A DNA stretch of 64,000 nt, taken from the NCBI RefSeq assembly GCF_051020975.1, contig NC_135044.1, forward strand, positions 2,978,501 through 3,042,500, given 5' to 3'. This document shows, one piece after another, positions 63,986 through 64,000 of this stretch. The position numbers and the translations under genes were made by a program. Below the pieces are notes generated by a model that was given only the letters and a program-made list of their open reading frames with translations, did no database searches and had not been told where the DNA came from. Numbering within the stretch: the first letter of the stretch is position 1; every line of letters begins with the position of its first letter. The stretch comes from Osmia lignaria lignaria (Eukaryota; Arthropoda; Insecta; Hymenoptera; Megachilidae).

Positions 63986-64000
63986 AAGAAGAAGAAGAAG
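63986..64000. repeat. (AAG)5 microsatellite, cut by the window end
   Basis: Five perfect AAG units run to the last base, so the true length is unknown. Confidence 0.85.

Noticed and set aside
1..64000. Bacterial features, CRISPR arrays, operons, telomeric repeats, rRNA
   Set aside because: None seen: no regularly spaced identical repeats with unique spacers, no gene clusters, and no TTAGG-type arrays.

Overview
This window looks like non-coding nuclear DNA from an insect, most plausibly a hymenopteran such as a bee. The base composition is AT-rich by eye, with long A/T runs, yet CpG is common throughout, which is typical of Hymenoptera. There is no bacterial organisation: no operons, no Shine-Dalgarno-led gene series, no rRNA or convincing tRNA. 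No open frame exceeds about 210 codons and none matches a protein family I can name. The species and the identity of any host gene are inference; the stretch could be intergenic or lie inside very large introns.

The best-supported content is small repeats. (1) A 97-bp element at 5067-5163 has 23-bp terminal inverted repeats and a TA duplication (pogo/Tigger, Tc1/mariner type). (2) TTAA-flanked, piggyBac-type miniature elements fall into two terminal-repeat families. Family A has a complete copy at 40738-40916 and relatives near 8.9, 27.2, 37.4, 48.9 and 49.4 kb. Family B has a complete copy at 22939-23168, a short copy at 13313-13387 and probable single ends near 21.57 and 63.87 kb. (3) A 27-base hAT-like end occurs at 26570-26596 and 59936-59962 with one mismatch; the first closes a roughly 200-bp inverted-repeat element. 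(4) There are local tandem repeats: a degenerate 52-bp minisatellite (2121-2330), a 16-bp repeat (21927-21970), (TTCG)7 (7477-7504) and (AAG)5 at the right edge.

The possible functional content is limited. The strongest candidate is a long hairpin at 51041-51114 with the size and shape of a microRNA precursor. A possible first coding exon at 37771-37979 encodes a type II signal-anchor N-terminus with a good Kozak start and an N-glycosylation sequon. A GC-richer island at about 15.66-16.26 kb is open in three frames at once. Weaker candidates are a reading frame with one internal TAG (47541-48086), two short ATG-started frames (54782-55120, 57049-57276) and two perfect or near-perfect short stem-loops (9189-9220, 52282-52313).

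The rest, most of the window, is AT-rich sequence with short GC-richer patches and no gene I can support. I found no clearly new multi-gene system. The most novel-looking items are the unassigned microRNA-like hairpin and the families of tiny transposon derivatives.
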